Positions 34,867 to 43,093 of a stretch of 64,000 nucleotides of DNA are shown here, in pieces. The translations under genes and the position numbers were made by a program. Source of the stretch: Candidatus Fermentibacteraceae bacterium (GTDB taxonomy: Bacteria > Fermentibacterota > Fermentibacteria > Fermentibacterales > JCC-6); the NCBI GenBank assembly GCA_016744855.1, contig JADGDO010000003.1:1-64000 (forward strand), in the 5' to 3' direction. How positions within the stretch are numbered: the first letter of the stretch is position 1; the number at the start of each line of letters is the position of its first letter. The notes beneath the pieces are model-generated. The model worked only from the letters and a program-made list of their open reading frames with translations, was not told where the DNA came from and did not search any database.

Positions 34867-35763
34867 ATGAAATCATTTAAAACACTACTTGAAGCAATGC
34901 GTGTAAAGGCTTGGACCAAAAACTTCTTCGTTTTTGCAGCCCTCCTGTTCGGCAGGTTATGGTCTCTTAAAGCTCTTCAGGAGACCATCCTGGCAACTCT
35001 GGGTTTCGGTCTTGTAGCCTCAGCAATCTACCTGATAAATGATTCTGTAGACCGCAGGAAAGATATGCTGCATCCGGAAAAGTGCAAAAGACCAATTGCC
35101 TCAGGAAGGCTTTCTGTTCGTGTAGCTGTCACTACGGCACTGATTCTTGTATCGATCGCACTTACAATTTCCTGGATTTTTGCCCCCTGGCTTGCTCTTG
35201 TTTACACAGTTTACTTCGCAAAACAACTTGGCTACTCATTCGGCTTGAAAAATGTAGCCATACTCGACTGCATTCTTATTGCACTGGGTTTTGTTCTCAG
35301 AGCTCTTGCAGGTGTCGCTGTTCTTTACGACTCAGGAGAGGTTATCTCACTTTCTCCATGGTTGGTTATCTGCACATTCTTTCTTGCTTGTCTCCTTGCA
35401 TTCGCGAAGAGAAGACACGAATTGATATCCATGGGTAGTGAAGCGTCAAAACACAGGAAGAACCTGAAGGAATACACAGCCCCTCTTCTTGATCAGGTTA
35501 TTGGTATCAGCGCATCGGCAAGTATTCTGGGATACTCCATCTACACAGTAAGCGATAGAACAGCAGAACTTGTTTCTCCATACCTTTGGGTTACCATACC
35601 CTTTGTGGCTTACGGTGTATTTCGCTACCTTTTTATAGTTTACAGCCTTGAGATGGGGGGAAGCCCGGACAAGGTTCTGGTAAAGGATAAACCTCTTCAA
35701 CTCAACATTCTTCTATGGGTTGCAGCAGTCGCAGTTATTCTTTCAACAAATGCATCCGGATGA
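34867..35763 (+). CDS. UbiA-family prenyltransferase (decaprenyl-phosphate phosphoribosyltransferase-like)
   Basis: A 298-residue membrane protein with about eight hydrophobic segments. The first aspartate motif N58-D-x2-D62-x3-D66 (INDSVDRRKD) is followed by HPEKCKRPIASG, a pattern found in enzymes such as mycobacterial Rv3806c that transfer phosphoribose to decaprenyl phosphate. A second polar motif RRHEL (about 181) is present. It likely makes a lipid-linked sugar precursor for envelope glycans. Its stop overlaps the ispE start (ATGA). Confidence 0.88.
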   Translation: MKSFKTLLEAMRVKAWTKNFFVFAALLFGRLWSLKALQETILATLGFGLVASAIYLINDSVDRRKDMLHPEKCKRPIASGRLSVRVAVTTALILVSIALTISWIFAPWLALVYTVYFAKQLGYSFGLKNVAILDCILIALGFVLRALAGVAVLYDSGEVISLSPWLVICTFFLACLLAFAKRRHELISMGSEASKHRKNLKEYTAPLLDQVIGISASASILGYSIYTVSDRTAELVSPYLWVTIPFVAYGVFRYLFIVYSLEMGGSPDKVLVKDKPLQLNILLWVAAVAVILSTNASG

Positions 35764-36620
35764 TAAAATCAATCAGGATTAATGCTCCTGCAAAAATCAA
35801 CCTCGGACTCAGAATAAAAGCTCTCCGCGATGATGGGTTTCATTCCCTTGAGAGCATTTTTTCAAGAGTAACACTCTATGACAACATTACAGTCTCTGTG
35901 AACAGTAATACCTCAGGTGTTTCACTAAAATGCTCAGGCATACACTCCCCGGCTGGAAAAAGTAACCTGGTATGGAAAACTGCAGAGTCATTTATTGAAG
36001 CTGCATCGCTAAGATGCGGCGTCTCTGTTAACCTGCACAAGAACATTCCTTCTCCAGGAGGACTGGGCGGAGGCAGCAGTGATGCTGCAACAGTTCTGCT
36101 AGCCTTGAAGCAACTAACTGAAACCGGGATTGATATTTCTCTTCTAGCAGAAGAAATGGGAAGCGACGTTCCTTTCTTTCTTCTCAATAAGAATTCTGCA
36201 CTGGTAAAAGGCAGGGGCGAGATTCTCGAACCAGTTTCTCTTCCGCATTTTCACTGTGTTCTTGTTCATTCCGGTGAAAAAATACCCACCCCGATGGCCT
36301 TCAAGCTGTGGGACGAACACCGGGGGGACTTGACAGAGGCAGGTACAATAAGCAATTATACCGCCCTGAATTTTGGAGTTTGGCATGAGGGTAAGCCTTT
36401 CCCTGTCGAGCTTGACAATCACTTCCTGACCCTTCTCCGCAGCCGATACCCGGGCATTGCCAGGACGGCTGAGGAATTGTCCCGATTGACCGTCAATTGG
36501 GGGCTCAGTGGTTCCGGACCAACTTTCTATGCACTTTTCAGGTCCGAAGCAGAAGCGGAAGGAGCGAAGGAACATCTTATCGGGAAATTCCCGTGGGTGG
36601 TCCGTTGTCAATCCAGATAG
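35760..36620 (+). CDS. ispE: 4-diphosphocytidyl-2-C-methyl-D-erythritol kinase
   Basis: A GHMP kinase of the non-mevalonate (MEP) isoprenoid pathway. It has 286 residues from ATG 35760, coupled to the upstream gene. APAKINLGLRI is at the N-terminus, the ATP loop is PSPGGLGGGSSDAATVL (about 98-114), MGSDVPFFL is at about 138, and the C-terminal GLSGSGPTFYALF. It supplies isopentenyl diphosphate for polyprenyl carriers, which fits the neighbouring UbiA-like enzyme. Confidence 0.96.
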   Translation: MIKSIRINAPAKINLGLRIKALRDDGFHSLESIFSRVTLYDNITVSVNSNTSGVSLKCSGIHSPAGKSNLVWKTAESFIEAASLRCGVSVNLHKNIPSPGGLGGGSSDAATVLLALKQLTETGIDISLLAEEMGSDVPFFLLNKNSALVKGRGEILEPVSLPHFHCVLVHSGEKIPTPMAFKLWDEHRGDLTEAGTISNYTALNFGVWHEGKPFPVELDNHFLTLLRSRYPGIARTAEELSRLTVNWGLSGSGPTFYALFRSEAEAEGAKEHLIGKFPWVVRCQSR

Positions 36621-36629
36621 AATTGGAAT

Positions 36630-36704
36630 TGGGGCGTCGTCAAATGGCAAGACACAGGGTTTTGGTCCCTGCATTTGGAGGTTCGAATCCTCCCGCCCCA
36701 GCCA
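36630..36704 (+). tRNA. tRNA-Gln (anticodon UUG)
   Basis: A 75-base tRNA. The acceptor stem TGGGGCG pairs with CGCCCCA, the anticodon arm is CAGGG-TTTTGGT-CCCTG with anticodon TTG, the T loop is TTCGAAT, and the CCA is encoded. It sits between ispE and rplY. Confidence 0.95.
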
Positions 36705-36734
36705 GCTTTCCCATCAGAAACGAAAGGAATAGTA

Positions 36735-37364
36735 ATGCCGATCCAGTTAAAAATGGAAAAGAGGGTGAGACTCGGTTCCAGAGAAGCCCGAAGGCTCCGT
36801 AGAGCGGGTTCTCTCCCGGGAATCATATACGGACAGGGTTCAGATGTTTCAATCAAGATTGAATACGCTGAATTCATGTCAAAAATTGGTTATTCCAAGT
36901 CCCTTGGTATTGTTGAACTAGATCTCGAGGGCGAAGAACTTAAGAGTATTATCAAAGAAGTTCAGTGGGACACTCTCACTGATAAACCACTTCACCTTGA
37001 TTTCCAGCAGGTTTCAGATGACCAGCTTGTTCTGGTACCTGTACCCATCAAGCTCAGTGGTATCCCTGCGGGTGTTACCCTTGAGGGTGGTATTCTTGAG
37101 CATACAATGCACGAACTTGAAGTCACAGTTAGAGCTGCAGACATCCCATCAGAAATCACCTTTGATGTTGCAAATCTTAATCTTGGTGACAGACTTCACC
37201 TTTCAGACGTTGATCTTCCTGAGGGTCTTTCTGTAGACCTTGCATTTGACCCTGTTATCGCAGGTGTTATTGCACCCAAGGCTCTTCTTGTTAAAGAGGA
37301 TGAGCTGGAAGAGGAAACTGAAGAAGAGGACGCTGAGGGCGCAGAAGCTCCTTCCGCGGAATAA
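36735..37364 (+). CDS. rplY: 50S ribosomal protein L25/CTC family
   Basis: Start at ATG 36735 with AAAGGA upstream; a longer open frame runs through the tRNA and is not credible. The 209-residue protein has the N-terminal bL25 fold that binds 5S rRNA (KRVRLGSREARRLRRAGSLPGIIYGQG), the C-terminal CTC domain (VLVPVPIKLSGIPAGVTLEGGI, about 95-185), and an acidic tail. It precedes pth, the usual rplY-pth pair. Confidence 0.95.
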   Translation: MPIQLKMEKRVRLGSREARRLRRAGSLPGIIYGQGSDVSIKIEYAEFMSKIGYSKSLGIVELDLEGEELKSIIKEVQWDTLTDKPLHLDFQQVSDDQLVLVPVPIKLSGIPAGVTLEGGILEHTMHELEVTVRAADIPSEITFDVANLNLGDRLHLSDVDLPEGLSVDLAFDPVIAGVIAPKALLVKEDELEEETEEEDAEGAEAPSAE

Positions 37365-37367
37365 AGT

Positions 37368-37946
37368 ATGTGCACTTCGGATTCAGGAATCAGCATAATT
37401 GTTTGCCTTGGTAATCCTGGTCCGAAGTACGCTCTTACATGGCACAACGCCGGCTTCTGGGTAGCAGATATTCTTGCCCGAGAAGCCGGCGTTTCCTTTA
37501 AAAGAGCAGGTGCATTTGATGTTGCTTACATGCCGGGCGGTCTTCACCTGATAAAACCTTCTACCTACATGAACGAAAGTGGCAGAGCAGTTGGAGCAAT
37601 TCTAACGGCAAGACAGAAGGATCCAGGAAACATGTTGCTTATATGCGACGATGTGAATTTGTCTCTTGGAACACTCAGACTCAGGAACAGTGGTTCAGCC
37701 GGCGGGCAAAATGGCCTCAAAGACACTATAGAGGTTCTTAAAACCCAGAATTTCCCCAGATTGAGAATCGGGATAGGGCCTAAACCAGAAAAGATGAACC
37801 TTGCAAAATTCGTACTCAAAAAAGTACCTAAACCGTCTCAGGAACTCGCCTCAGTTATGGCACACAGAGCAGCAGACTGTGCCCTTGAAGTAGTAAAGAA
37901 CGGTGTAGAGGCAGCCCAGGGCATCTACAATGGTGTTTTCGAGTAA
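37368..37946 (+). CDS. pth: Peptidyl-tRNA hydrolase
   Basis: Recycles peptidyl-tRNA released from stalled ribosomes. It is 192 residues. CLGNPGPKYALTWHNAGF (about 13-30) holds the catalytic His and Asn region, KPSTYMNESG is at about 63-72, DDVNLSLGTLRLRNSGSAGGQNGLKDTIEVL is at about 90-120, and RLRIGIGPKP follows. Only three bases separate it from rplY. Confidence 0.96.
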   Translation: MCTSDSGISIIVCLGNPGPKYALTWHNAGFWVADILAREAGVSFKRAGAFDVAYMPGGLHLIKPSTYMNESGRAVGAILTARQKDPGNMLLICDDVNLSLGTLRLRNSGSAGGQNGLKDTIEVLKTQNFPRLRIGIGPKPEKMNLAKFVLKKVPKPSQELASVMAHRAADCALEVVKNGVEAAQGIYNGVFE

Positions 37947-37955
37947 TACAAAGAA

Positions 37956-37971
37956 GGCACCGGTCGGTGCC
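37956..37971 (-). terminator. Stem-loop between convergent genes
   Basis: GGCACC (37956-37961) pairs with GGTGCC (37966-37971). On the minus strand it is followed by a T-rich stretch (TTCTTTG), so it probably ends the minus-strand lipoprotein transcript. On the plus strand it also follows pth but without a good T run. Confidence 0.55.
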
Positions 37972-38007
37972 CCCTCTGTTACAAATATGACAAACCGATT
38001 CAGGTTT

Positions 38008-39606
38008 TTACTCCATTGCCGAAATAAGACCGAAAAAGGCAAAGCCGGTTGCAAGTGCGTCGCTGCCATCCATAATCATCTCACCTGTAACTACACCATC
38101 AGAATAGCCACCATCCCAGTGTATGATTACATCTGAACCTATCTCCGGAATGTCCATTTCACCAACACCCATAGCCATGACCATATTCAGGTATCCGGCC
38201 AGACTCATTTCCCCAGCCATCTCTCCCGAACCTGTAAGCTCCGCAGGTACATAGTCACCCGCAATAATGCTTAGGAGAACGGCTGGCTCAGGGGCTGTTT
38301 CAAGAAGAAGAGCACCGTTGTGGACTGTCATCCAGTAATTAAAAGTGAAAGAGGAAGTTGAATCAGGTAAAATTGACATTGACATAGAATAGAAATTTGT
38401 TCCGTCGATTTCAACAATGCCATTGTCCTCAATGGAAAAACTACCTTCCAACTCTGCGTTTTGCTCTAGAAGGGGCATGAGCAAATACAGATAATCCGAG
38501 TACATCACAGCAATATCTTCAACAGAAACATCAGAGTTTACTTCGTATGCTGCAGTCATGTGTATAAAATCATCGTTGTAAATGGAAACCGCTCCATTTG
38601 AAGCCATTGAAGACCAGAATTCCAACACTTCATCATCGAGTTCGGTTGTGAAAACTTCTGTAAATGCTTTTGTAATTTCAAAAGCTATCTCTGAAGGCAT
38701 TTGGAAACGAACAGTTGCCACATCACCCATCGTTATGAAATCAAGCATGTCTGTAGCCGGGGAGTGAACCAAGAGTTCAGCAAGTTCCGTACCGGGTATA
38801 AAGCTTATCCTTTTCTTCATCACGAAATTTTCAGCATCAGTTCCAATAGTAATTTCAAGCATATCTGCCTGAGTTAGTAATGATTCAATACCATCCATAT
38901 AAACATCCATGAAGGCGGGAACAAAGGCGGGCATCGTTGTATCTGCCGCCATCCCCTGCATCATCAGCATCCTGGCCATAGGCATCTGCCCCGCTGCCAT
39001 AGGGCCAATCATGGAAAGATTGAATTTCATATTGAGACTGGCAGGAGCAATCGCTGATTGGGTTTCAGAGGATAACGAGGAAACAAGTGCTGAAAGCTTT
39101 ATGCTGGACATAGCCATTAAAGCCACACCCCTGGTCCCAGTAAAGAACATTTTACCCTGTTCAGCATCCATTGAGTAAACGGGGAGGCCATCGATTGACT
39201 CTTCTGTAGTCAGTTCAACTCCCATCTCTTCCAGAAGAGATATGAATAGGGGGAAATCGGGTGCAGAAACAGCCATACCTGAGCTGGTCGGCATTGCACT
39301 TTCCATCCAGAGGACAACCTGACCGGATGGATCAACACCATATCTGGAAGTAATAGAGTCCATTGAAGGCAGAGCAAGCTGTTCACAGATAAGATTCTCG
39401 AGAAGCTTTACCCCTAGAAGAGGGGCCCCATCCTCAATAAACCCATCAATGTTTCTTACCAGAGCAGCTGGATCGTTAAGAACAAATGATATCATTGCTC
39501 TTTCTGGAAGTACAGATAACGGACTTGCTTCCTCTACGGTACTATCACTGCCGCATGCCATTAGCATCAGTGCAACAACTAGAGCGGCCACTAGATATAG
39601 TTTCAT
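38008..39606 (-). CDS. Large predicted lipoprotein of unknown function
   Basis: A 532-residue protein with a lipobox LMAC (Cys18) after a hydrophobic signal, so probably anchored to a membrane. The mature part is acidic and methionine-rich. It starts with LPERAMISFVLNDPAALVRNIDGF, reminiscent of DUF3352-like periplasmic proteins in which a set of alpha/beta units each begin with a similar phrase. No catalytic motif is apparent. It is a single gene between the pth terminator and a divergent exonuclease gene. Confidence 0.8.
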   Translation of the reverse strand: MKLYLVAALVVALMLMACGSDSTVEEASPLSVLPERAMISFVLNDPAALVRNIDGFIEDGAPLLGVKLLENLICEQLALPSMDSITSRYGVDPSGQVVLWMESAMPTSSGMAVSAPDFPLFISLLEEMGVELTTEESIDGLPVYSMDAEQGKMFFTGTRGVALMAMSSIKLSALVSSLSSETQSAIAPASLNMKFNLSMIGPMAAGQMPMARMLMMQGMAADTTMPAFVPAFMDVYMDGIESLLTQADMLEITIGTDAENFVMKKRISFIPGTELAELLVHSPATDMLDFITMGDVATVRFQMPSEIAFEITKAFTEVFTTELDDEVLEFWSSMASNGAVSIYNDDFIHMTAAYEVNSDVSVEDIAVMYSDYLYLLMPLLEQNAELEGSFSIEDNGIVEIDGTNFYSMSMSILPDSTSSFTFNYWMTVHNGALLLETAPEPAVLLSIIAGDYVPAELTGSGEMAGEMSLAGYLNMVMAMGVGEMDIPEIGSDVIIHWDGGYSDGVVTGEMIMDGSDALATGFAFFGLISAME

Positions 39607-39724
39607 CGCTTCTCCCTTCGAGTACAGTTAAATTCCTACCTCCCATAGTTTAATCAATATCACATGCTTTTGTCAAAAAATTGGTACTTTACTGTGGGGG
39701 CAATATTCCATTAGAATTGTAACT

Positions 39725-40519
39725 ATGAATAAAACGTTAGATCTTTTCAGCAGCATTCCCAGCAGTGATGTACGCATTTTGTTTCTTGACACCGAAACCA
39801 CCGGCCCTGACCCTTCTACAGCCGAAGTGTGTGAAGTCGCATTTTTACTGGCAGAATACAACGGATTCACCTTCACAGGTAAAAAGCAGGTATTTGAAAC
39901 GCTTGTCAAGCCATCCGTACCTATTCCTCCTGAAGCATCAGCAGTTAACCAGATCAGCAACAGAATGGTTGCTGAATATCCAGCAGCAGAGCAATTCACT
40001 GCAGAGATAGCTAAATTGACAGAAAAAGCTGATTTCATATCGGCTCACAATCTACCATACGACTACATGATTCTCAAAAGACAGTATCCTTCTCTTTTTA
40101 GCCGCTTCAACAGAAAGATGCACATAGATACTCTCAGGCTATCAAGACATATCTGGCAGGAAATTCCCTCGCATGCTCTTCAAGCTCTCAGGTACAGGTT
40201 CGAACTTGATCATGATATACAGGGTGAAGCCCACCGGGCTCTTTTCGATACAGAGCTTGTTCAGTCTTTGCTGCATTTCTCTCTTAAGAGCCCTATCTGT
40301 TCTGACCTGGAGAATAACTGGAATTTGCTTGTTGATCGCATACATTCTCCTCTCGAAGTCAAAATTTTTACTTTCGGCAAGTACAGAGGCAACCTGGTTG
40401 AGGATACAGTCGCAAGCGATCCTGACTACATCCGATGGTTAATGAAGCAAAAATGGCTTTCTGAAGAGCATCCAGATCTTTATCACACAATTCTCAGTAA
40501 AACAGGAGCAAAAAAATGA
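39725..40519 (+). CDS. DnaQ-like 3'-5' exonuclease with C-terminal DUF3820-like domain
   Basis: A 264-residue DEDDh exonuclease. LFLDTETTGPDPSTAEVCEVAF (Asp and Glu, about residues 20-30), SAHNLPYDYMIL (about 105-116), and EAHRALFDTEL (His and Asp, about 172-182) carry the catalytic residues. The C-terminal FTFGKYRGNLVEDTVASDPDYIRWLMKQ (about 215-245) is a DUF3820-like FGKHKG module often attached to exonucleases. It may act in DNA repair or proofreading. Its stop overlaps the murA start (ATGA), so the two are coupled. Confidence 0.9.
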   Translation: MNKTLDLFSSIPSSDVRILFLDTETTGPDPSTAEVCEVAFLLAEYNGFTFTGKKQVFETLVKPSVPIPPEASAVNQISNRMVAEYPAAEQFTAEIAKLTEKADFISAHNLPYDYMILKRQYPSLFSRFNRKMHIDTLRLSRHIWQEIPSHALQALRYRFELDHDIQGEAHRALFDTELVQSLLHFSLKSPICSDLENNWNLLVDRIHSPLEVKIFTFGKYRGNLVEDTVASDPDYIRWLMKQKWLSEEHPDLYHTILSKTGAKK

Positions 40520-41820
40520 CATCCAGTTCCAGCTGGCTTGTAAAGGGCGGTAATACGCTCCAAGGCACACTTGTACCTTCCGGAAGTAAAAATGCAGCAC
40601 TACCTATTCTGGCAGCAACACTTCTTACTAGAGAGGCTGTTAATCTGCATCGCTGCCCTGGCATACTCGATGTAAAAGCCATGATTAATTTACTTAGGAA
40701 TCTCGGTGCAGAGGTTTCACCTGACAACGGCTCAGGTTCCTTCAAAATTACTGCTCGCGATATTTCTTCAGAAAATCTCGGTGACGAGCTTTCCCGAACA
40801 ATCAGAGCTTCGATACTGCTTGCAGGGCCGATGGTCGCAAGAACAGGCTCTATTGAACTTCCTCCTCCTGGCGGCGATGTCATCGGCAAAAGAAGGTTAG
40901 ATACCCATTTTCTTGTCCTTGAAATGCTTGGTGCAAAGGTATCATTTAATGGAAAATTGATAAAGGTCGAAGCGCTCTCAGGCCTCAAAGGAGCAGAAAT
41001 TCACTTGGATGAACCAAGTGTAACCGCTACTGAGAACGCCTTAATGGCAGCTTCTGTCGCTATCGGAACCTCTGTAATTTACAATGCTGCCTGTGAACCC
41101 AACGTACAGGATCTAGCTGTTCTGCTTCGCGCTATGGGAGCAGATATTCAAGGAGAGGGAACCAACAGAATTACTATTCGTGGTAAAGGGGATCTTCTTC
41201 ACGGAGCAACTCACACTATCTGTCCTGATCACATTGAAATTGGAAGTTTTATTGGCCTGGCTGCATGCTGTCATGGTCGCGTCGAGATACCCAATGTACC
41301 AGGAAACATTATTCGACCCACTCTTATCGGCCTCGGTCGTTTGGGAGTAGAGGTCCAGCATGATGACAATGACACTCTTGTTATCCCTGCGAATCAGAAT
41401 CTGGTAGTACAGCCGGACAGAAGTGGTAGTATTCCTACTATATACGATTCTCCGTGGCCCGGTTTCTCTCCGGACCTGACAAGCACAGCTGTTGTTGTAG
41501 CCACTCAGGCAAAGGGAACAAGTCTTGTTTTTGAAAAGATGTTTGAGTCAAGGCTGTTTTTTGTAGACAAGCTTGCAGCTATGGGAGCAGCTCTTATCCT
41601 CTGTGACCCACATCGTGTAGTTGTTTCGGGGCCATCCAAGCTTGTTGGAACTGAAGTATCAAGCCCGGATATAAGAGCAGGTATGGCTCTGCTTACGGCA
41701 GCACTTTGTGCCGAGGGGGAAAGCGTCATTCATAATGTTCACCAGATAGAGCGAGGTTATGAAAACATTGTTCAGCGCTTGAAGGCATTGGGTGCTGATA
41801 TTACACCACTTACTAATTAG
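40516..41820 (+). CDS. murA: UDP-N-acetylglucosamine 1-carboxyvinyltransferase, Asp active-site variant
   Basis: Catalyses the first committed step of peptidoglycan synthesis, adding enolpyruvyl from PEP to UDP-GlcNAc. It is 434 residues. The catalytic Lys25-Asn26 (SGSKNAALPILAA), the SRTIRAS loop, and the C-terminal SPDIRAGMALLTAAL (catalytic Asp region) are present. The flexible loop reads PPGGDVIGKRRLD, so Asp121 replaces the cysteine (Cys115 in Escherichia coli) that fosfomycin alkylates. The same change in Mycobacterium and Chlamydia gives intrinsic fosfomycin resistance. Confidence 0.96.
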   Translation: MTSSSSWLVKGGNTLQGTLVPSGSKNAALPILAATLLTREAVNLHRCPGILDVKAMINLLRNLGAEVSPDNGSGSFKITARDISSENLGDELSRTIRASILLAGPMVARTGSIELPPPGGDVIGKRRLDTHFLVLEMLGAKVSFNGKLIKVEALSGLKGAEIHLDEPSVTATENALMAASVAIGTSVIYNAACEPNVQDLAVLLRAMGADIQGEGTNRITIRGKGDLLHGATHTICPDHIEIGSFIGLAACCHGRVEIPNVPGNIIRPTLIGLGRLGVEVQHDDNDTLVIPANQNLVVQPDRSGSIPTIYDSPWPGFSPDLTSTAVVVATQAKGTSLVFEKMFESRLFFVDKLAAMGAALILCDPHRVVVSGPSKLVGTEVSSPDIRAGMALLTAALCAEGESVIHNVHQIERGYENIVQRLKALGADITPLTN

Positions 41821-41832
41821 GACTGAATCATA

Positions 41833-42771
41833 ATGAAACTATTTTTTATTTTTCCAGTGGTTTTAGCCGCTATTCTTTTCTCAGGATGTACGGATCCTGA
41901 AGAAACTTACGTCTGGCCGGATGGAGCTCAGCTCTGGCTGGGTGGAGTCTACGCCGACACTGCTCTTTCCTGGTCTCCATACGGCGATGTGCTATTCTTT
42001 TCAGCTCATGTTTCATCCGGAGCTAGCAGATTGTTCGGTACCGACGGGTTAACTGAACCTGTTGATCGTACTTTTACCGGACTGGATGAATTTATGGGTC
42101 CACTGGGTGCCTGGAATGCTGAAGCCGGCAGAATCGTTTATACTGCCCTCAACGCCGACAGCATGCGCAGTCAGATCAGATCGATTCCGGGGAACGAAAC
42201 AAACGTAACCGTTCACATTCAGGATAGCCTTCTCAATGCCTTTCCTACTTATAACATAGCTGGAGACAGTATACTTTACTGCTGCAAAGTTACAGGAGAC
42301 TGGCGCCTTTATCAAATTCCATCCACTCATACTCCTAGTTCGCTAGATTCTCCTGTTCTACAAACTGGATTCCCTGATGGAGATATTCTCAGACCATCCT
42401 ACAGCCCGGAAACAGGAAACTGGATACTTTTCCAACACAGAGCAACCTCTTCAGACGATTGGGATGTAATGATTGCTCATGCCGATGGAACTGATCAGAA
42501 AATACTATCTGCAAACAATGCAGATGACATTCATCCTACATGGGGACCGGACGACGAATGGGTAGCATTCTCTTCAGAGAGAACAGGAAACTTTGATATA
42601 TTCCTCATTAATGTTTTAACTGACTCACTTATTCAGCTAACTGATGATCCGGCAATAGATCAGTATCCTGCCTGGAACCCCAGAAATGAATGGATAGCAT
42701 TCAGTTCTGACAGAGCATCAGGAACATGGAATATGGATATCTTTTCCATTGGCCAACCTGATCTTCCCTGA
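41833..42771 (+). CDS. TolB-like beta-propeller lipoprotein
   Basis: A 312-residue protein with lipobox FSGC (Cys19). The rest is made of repeated propeller blades with a DxxPxW...W-xx-FSS(E/D)R signature. DIHPTWGPDDEWVAFSSERTG and DQYPAWNPRNEWIAFSSDRAS in the last third are classic WD40-like PD40/TolB repeats. It is likely periplasmic and could bind envelope proteins, but no Tol-Pal genes are adjacent. It lies 12 bases after murA and ends before a terminator. Confidence 0.85.
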   Translation: MKLFFIFPVVLAAILFSGCTDPEETYVWPDGAQLWLGGVYADTALSWSPYGDVLFFSAHVSSGASRLFGTDGLTEPVDRTFTGLDEFMGPLGAWNAEAGRIVYTALNADSMRSQIRSIPGNETNVTVHIQDSLLNAFPTYNIAGDSILYCCKVTGDWRLYQIPSTHTPSSLDSPVLQTGFPDGDILRPSYSPETGNWILFQHRATSSDDWDVMIAHADGTDQKILSANNADDIHPTWGPDDEWVAFSSERTGNFDIFLINVLTDSLIQLTDDPAIDQYPAWNPRNEWIAFSSDRASGTWNMDIFSIGQPDLP

Positions 42772-42801
42772 TCTTTATTTATCACATTTCAGTGTGCTCA
42801 C

Positions 42802-42840
42802 AGCTGGATTACTTCTCCTGAAGTAGTCCAGCTTTTTTTC
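42802..42840 (+). terminator. Rho-independent terminator
   Basis: AGCTGGA and TACTTC pair with TCCAGCT and GAAGTA around a TCCT loop, followed by seven T. It ends the murA/TolB-like transcript. Confidence 0.88.
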
Positions 42841-42912
42841 TTCAATAGAACATTGAATTCAGTAAATGATTGAACGATGATCTGGGTATAAAACCTAAAC
42901 CTCTTTGGAGAG

Positions 42913-43059
42913 ATGCTTTTGGCGCTGCCTCTTCTAGTAAGTATCTCGTCAATCCTTTTAGCAGTATTCTCTGCTCTCGCACTACTGTCCTTCGATCAAA
43001 CTGTGCCGGTTAGAAACAAGGTGCCATCCCAGTTATATAAGAAAAAAGGTCGCCGGTAA
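42913..43059 (+). CDS. Possible 48-residue single-pass membrane peptide
   Basis: A short frame from ATG 42913 to TAA 43057-43059 with GGAG just upstream. It encodes a hydrophobic N-terminal half (residues 1-26, one transmembrane span) and a basic tail LYKKKGRR, obeying the positive-inside rule. Its last codons lie within the terminator hairpin at 43045. No family is recognised. Such an arrangement fits small membrane peptides, but chance cannot be excluded. Confidence 0.45.
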   Translation: MLLALPLLVSISSILLAVFSALALLSFDQTVPVRNKVPSQLYKKKGRR

Positions 43060-43074
43060 AAACCGGCGACCTTT
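43045..43074. terminator. Bidirectional Rho-independent terminator
   Basis: AAAGGTCGCCGG pairs with CCGGCGACCTTT around an A-rich loop. T-rich sequence follows on both strands, so it ends the small plus-strand ORF and the long minus-strand TonB-receptor operon. Confidence 0.9.
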
Positions 43075-43093
43075 CTCGATCACAACTGTATTT

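Noticed and set aside
36675..36734. Longer N-terminus for ribosomal protein L25 starting inside tRNA-Gln
   Set aside because: It would overlap the tRNA. The ATG at 36735 has a ribosome site and gives the normal family N-terminus.
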